Positions 62,739 through 64,000 of a stretch of 64,000 nt of DNA are shown piece after piece. The notes under the pieces are model-generated. The model made no database searches, had not been told where the DNA came from, and worked only from the letters and a program-made list of their open reading frames with translations. The stretch spans positions 5,332,001 to 5,396,000 of the forward strand of contig NZ_CP062008.1 in assembly GCF_005670685.2 (NCBI RefSeq). The letters are read 5' to 3'. How positions within the stretch are numbered: the first letter of the stretch is position 1; every line of letters starts with the position of its first letter. This DNA comes from Mycolicibacterium mucogenicum DSM 44124 (GTDB lineage Bacteria; Actinomycetota; Actinomycetes; Mycobacteriales; Mycobacteriaceae). Position numbers and translations under genes: made by a program.

Positions 62739-63054
62739 GCTCGGTCCCCTTCTCGATGTCCTCCGGCGAACCACCAGCGTCAGGCTGTCCGCCGTCGTCG
62801 GAATCGTCGTCCGAGTCGGAGTCGTCGGACCCGTCAGTGTCGGAATCGTCGTCCGAGTCGGAATCGTCGTCCGAGTCGGAATCGTCGGACCCGTCAGCGC
62901 CGGAGTCGTCCGCGGTGTCGAGGTCCTCTGGTTCGGTGGTCAGGTGTTCGCCGACGTGCACGCCGTCGGGGACGGTGTCGCCCGCTGCGAGGCAGGCGAC
63001 ACCCCCGTCGGTGTGCACGTAGACGACGCCTTCGAGGTCGCTACGAATCTTCAT
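62683..63054 (-). CDS. small acidic protein with Asp/Ser repeat region
   Basis: 123 residues from ATG 63054 (MKIRSDLEGVVYVHTDGGVA; then CLAAGDTVPDGVHVG). Residues about 62-90 are a run of Asp/Ser repeats (DSDSDDDSDSDDDSDTDG). The C-terminus turns basic (HARGRRGRRSTPGP). The first ~45 residues form a small fold common just downstream of mycobacteriophage capsid genes. The start overlaps the capsid stop. The function is unknown; a capsid-associated role is possible. Confidence 0.7.
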   Translation of the reverse strand: MKIRSDLEGVVYVHTDGGVACLAAGDTVPDGVHVGEHLTTEPEDLDTADDSGADGSDDSDSDDDSDSDDDSDTDGSDDSDSDDDSDDGGQPDAGGSPEDIEKGTEHARGRRGRRSTPGPGSDG

Positions 63055-64000
63055 CAGAGAACCGTCGCCACCATCGACGCGACCGGATTCACCAGAACCG
63101 GCTGAGCGATCGCATTTGAATGCGCCCAGACGGCGATGGGGTCCTTGGTCTTCCACGCGCCGACCACCAGGCCCGGCTGGTCGGCGCCATCGATTCCGTA
63201 CTCCGGCTCGGAGGCCTCGAGCGTCGGGCCGTAGAACGTGCCACCGAGGGCCGCGTCGTCGGGGTTCTCCACCGATGTCGGTCCGGCCTCGGGCAGCAGG
63301 TAGACCTTGTTGTCCGGAAGGACGTTCTGGCCGCGAATCTTCCTGTCGAAGATGGTGATCGGAGGCAGACCGTACGCGGCCAGTACCGCGGACAGTGCCT
63401 CGATCGACACGATGCCAGGGGTTCCACCGATGGTGGCCACCAGGCCGCGGATGTCGGGGTTGCGCTGCAGCGCAGCCACGACCCGCTTCGAGGTGACGAT
63501 GGCGCCAGGCTGGTTGCCCTGATTGCCGGCGGCGTATACGTCGCCCCAGGCGATCAGGTCGTCCAGAGGCTTGGCCGCACCGGACCACAGCGTGGCAGCG
63601 GTGACGGTGTTGCCGGCGGGCCGCCCGAACGTCATGGTCTGCACCACGCCGTTCTCGTTGATGGTCAGGGCACCGGTGTCGAGGGCCTGGCCGCGTGCAA
63701 CCTCGAGGCGGTCGATGACCGCGTTGGTAACCCGCTTGGCCGCCTTCTTGATGCCGCCGAGGACCATCGCCTCTGCGGCGTTGCCGCGCTGGCGTAGCTG
63801 GTCGTACTCGCCGACGCGCTCCTTCAGACCCAAGGGCAGCAGCTCGAACACCTTGCGGGTGCCGGTGCCGCCGGAGCCGATCGGAGTTTCGGCGTCGAAG
63901 GCCCGGTACTGCGCCAGAGCGCCGTTGCCGTCCTCTGCGACGATGGTGCGAACCACGATGTCGGCGACCGAGATGTTCGGCAGCCAACGTGCCAGGGTGG
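63054..64000 (-). CDS. major capsid protein (gpE-like), partial N-terminus
   Basis: About 315 C-terminal residues are visible; the start is beyond the right edge. Upstream of VVRTIVAEDGNGALAQYRAF the frame is open to the edge. Typical segments are GSGGTGTRKVFELLPLGLKE, MTFGRPAGNTVTAATLWSGA, GTPGIVSIEALSAVLAAYGL and FYGPTLEASEPEYGIDGADQ, which match lambda gpE-type major capsid proteins. The expected order places scaffold, portal and terminase beyond the edge. Confidence 0.88.
   Translation of the reverse strand, partial: TLARWLPNISVADIVVRTIVAEDGNGALAQYRAFDAETPIGSGGTGTRKVFELLPLGLKERVGEYDQLRQRGNAAEAMVLGGIKKAAKRVTNAVIDRLEVARGQALDTGALTINENGVVQTMTFGRPAGNTVTAATLWSGAAKPLDDLIAWGDVYAAGNQGNQPGAIVTSKRVVAALQRNPDIRGLVATIGGTPGIVSIEALSAVLAAYGLPPITIFDRKIRGQNVLPDNKVYLLPEAGPTSVENPDDAALGGTFYGPTLEASEPEYGIDGADQPGLVVGAWKTKDPIAVWAHSNAIAQPVLVNPVASMVATVL

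Larger units (their letters stand above)
34193..64000. mobile_element. siphovirus prophage (left attachment site to beyond the right edge)
   Basis: The region begins at the tRNA-Thr remnant and contains an integrase, an accessory arm with a Ro60/Y-RNA module, a lysis cassette and an ordered set of tail, connector and capsid genes all on the minus strand. Terminase, portal, repressor, replication genes and the right attachment site are not in the window. The minus-strand order (capsid, tail, lysis, then accessory genes and integrase) is that of temperate mycobacteriophages. Confidence 0.95.

Noticed and set aside
62800..62900. Short tandem DNA repeat as a possible CRISPR array
   Set aside because: The repeats are in frame in the Asp/Ser protein and have no unique spacers. 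No cas genes are present. No CRISPR array was seen anywhere in the window.
63054..63987. Extension of the acidic gene upstream across the capsid gene
   Set aside because: This frame is open only by chance. The capsid frame is conserved and the acidic gene starts at its ATGA overlap.

Overview
The window comes from a rapidly growing mycobacterium (Mycolicibacterium type). The DNA is GC-rich. Gene content and order from about 1 to 33.3 kb follow, from memory, the Mycobacterium tuberculosis block Rv3610c-Rv3635: ftsH, an ephA-like epoxide hydrolase, a luciferase-like monooxygenase, lpqG, hpt, tilS, a zinc metalloprotease, dacB, ppa, a flippase-like membrane protein, ppgS with its small membrane partner, galE1 and an Rv3635-like membrane protein. 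The ESX/EspACD-type genes that separate some of these in M. tuberculosis are absent, and other genes are interspersed: a molybdopterin oxidoreductase, a lipase maturation factor, P450 and epimerase genes, a DUF222/HNH gene, a uraD-like gene, a Pls/PosA NRPS-like giant gene and an M1 peptidase.

At 13.6-16.2 kb an ABC1/UbiB-like kinase gene is split by an IS630-type element (14816-15952). The element has 27-bp imperfect inverted repeats and a TA duplication. Removing it and one TA restores one open frame of 473 codons, so the insertion looks recent. A P450 and an NAD-dependent epimerase follow in overlapping frames and probably belonged to the same operon.

From 34193 to beyond the right end lies a siphovirus prophage. 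Its left attachment site is the 3' part of a tRNA-Thr(TGT) gene on the minus strand, next to a tyrosine integrase. The late genes run on the minus strand: capsid, connectors, tail terminator, major tail protein, the two tail assembly chaperones with a -1 frameshift, tape measure, minor tail proteins, then lysin A, lysin B and three small membrane proteins. Terminase, portal and the repressor/replication arm must lie beyond 64000. A plus-strand lipoprotein gene sits among the tail genes as a moron.

The most interesting part is the accessory left arm (35.4-42.1 kb). It encodes a Ro60 (TROVE + vWA) protein. Directly upstream, four tandem structured RNA units (41497-41974) each have a covarying 6-bp closing helix and fixed conserved boxes. 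Two of them contain a tRNA-like domain in permuted order (T arm, capped acceptor stem, D arm), as expected for YrlA-type Y RNAs. A separate permuted tRNA-like RNA with its own promoter-like sequence and hairpin terminator lies at 35767-35884. The same arm carries a ParB-like protein facing a D12-class adenine methyltransferase and a string of small genes.
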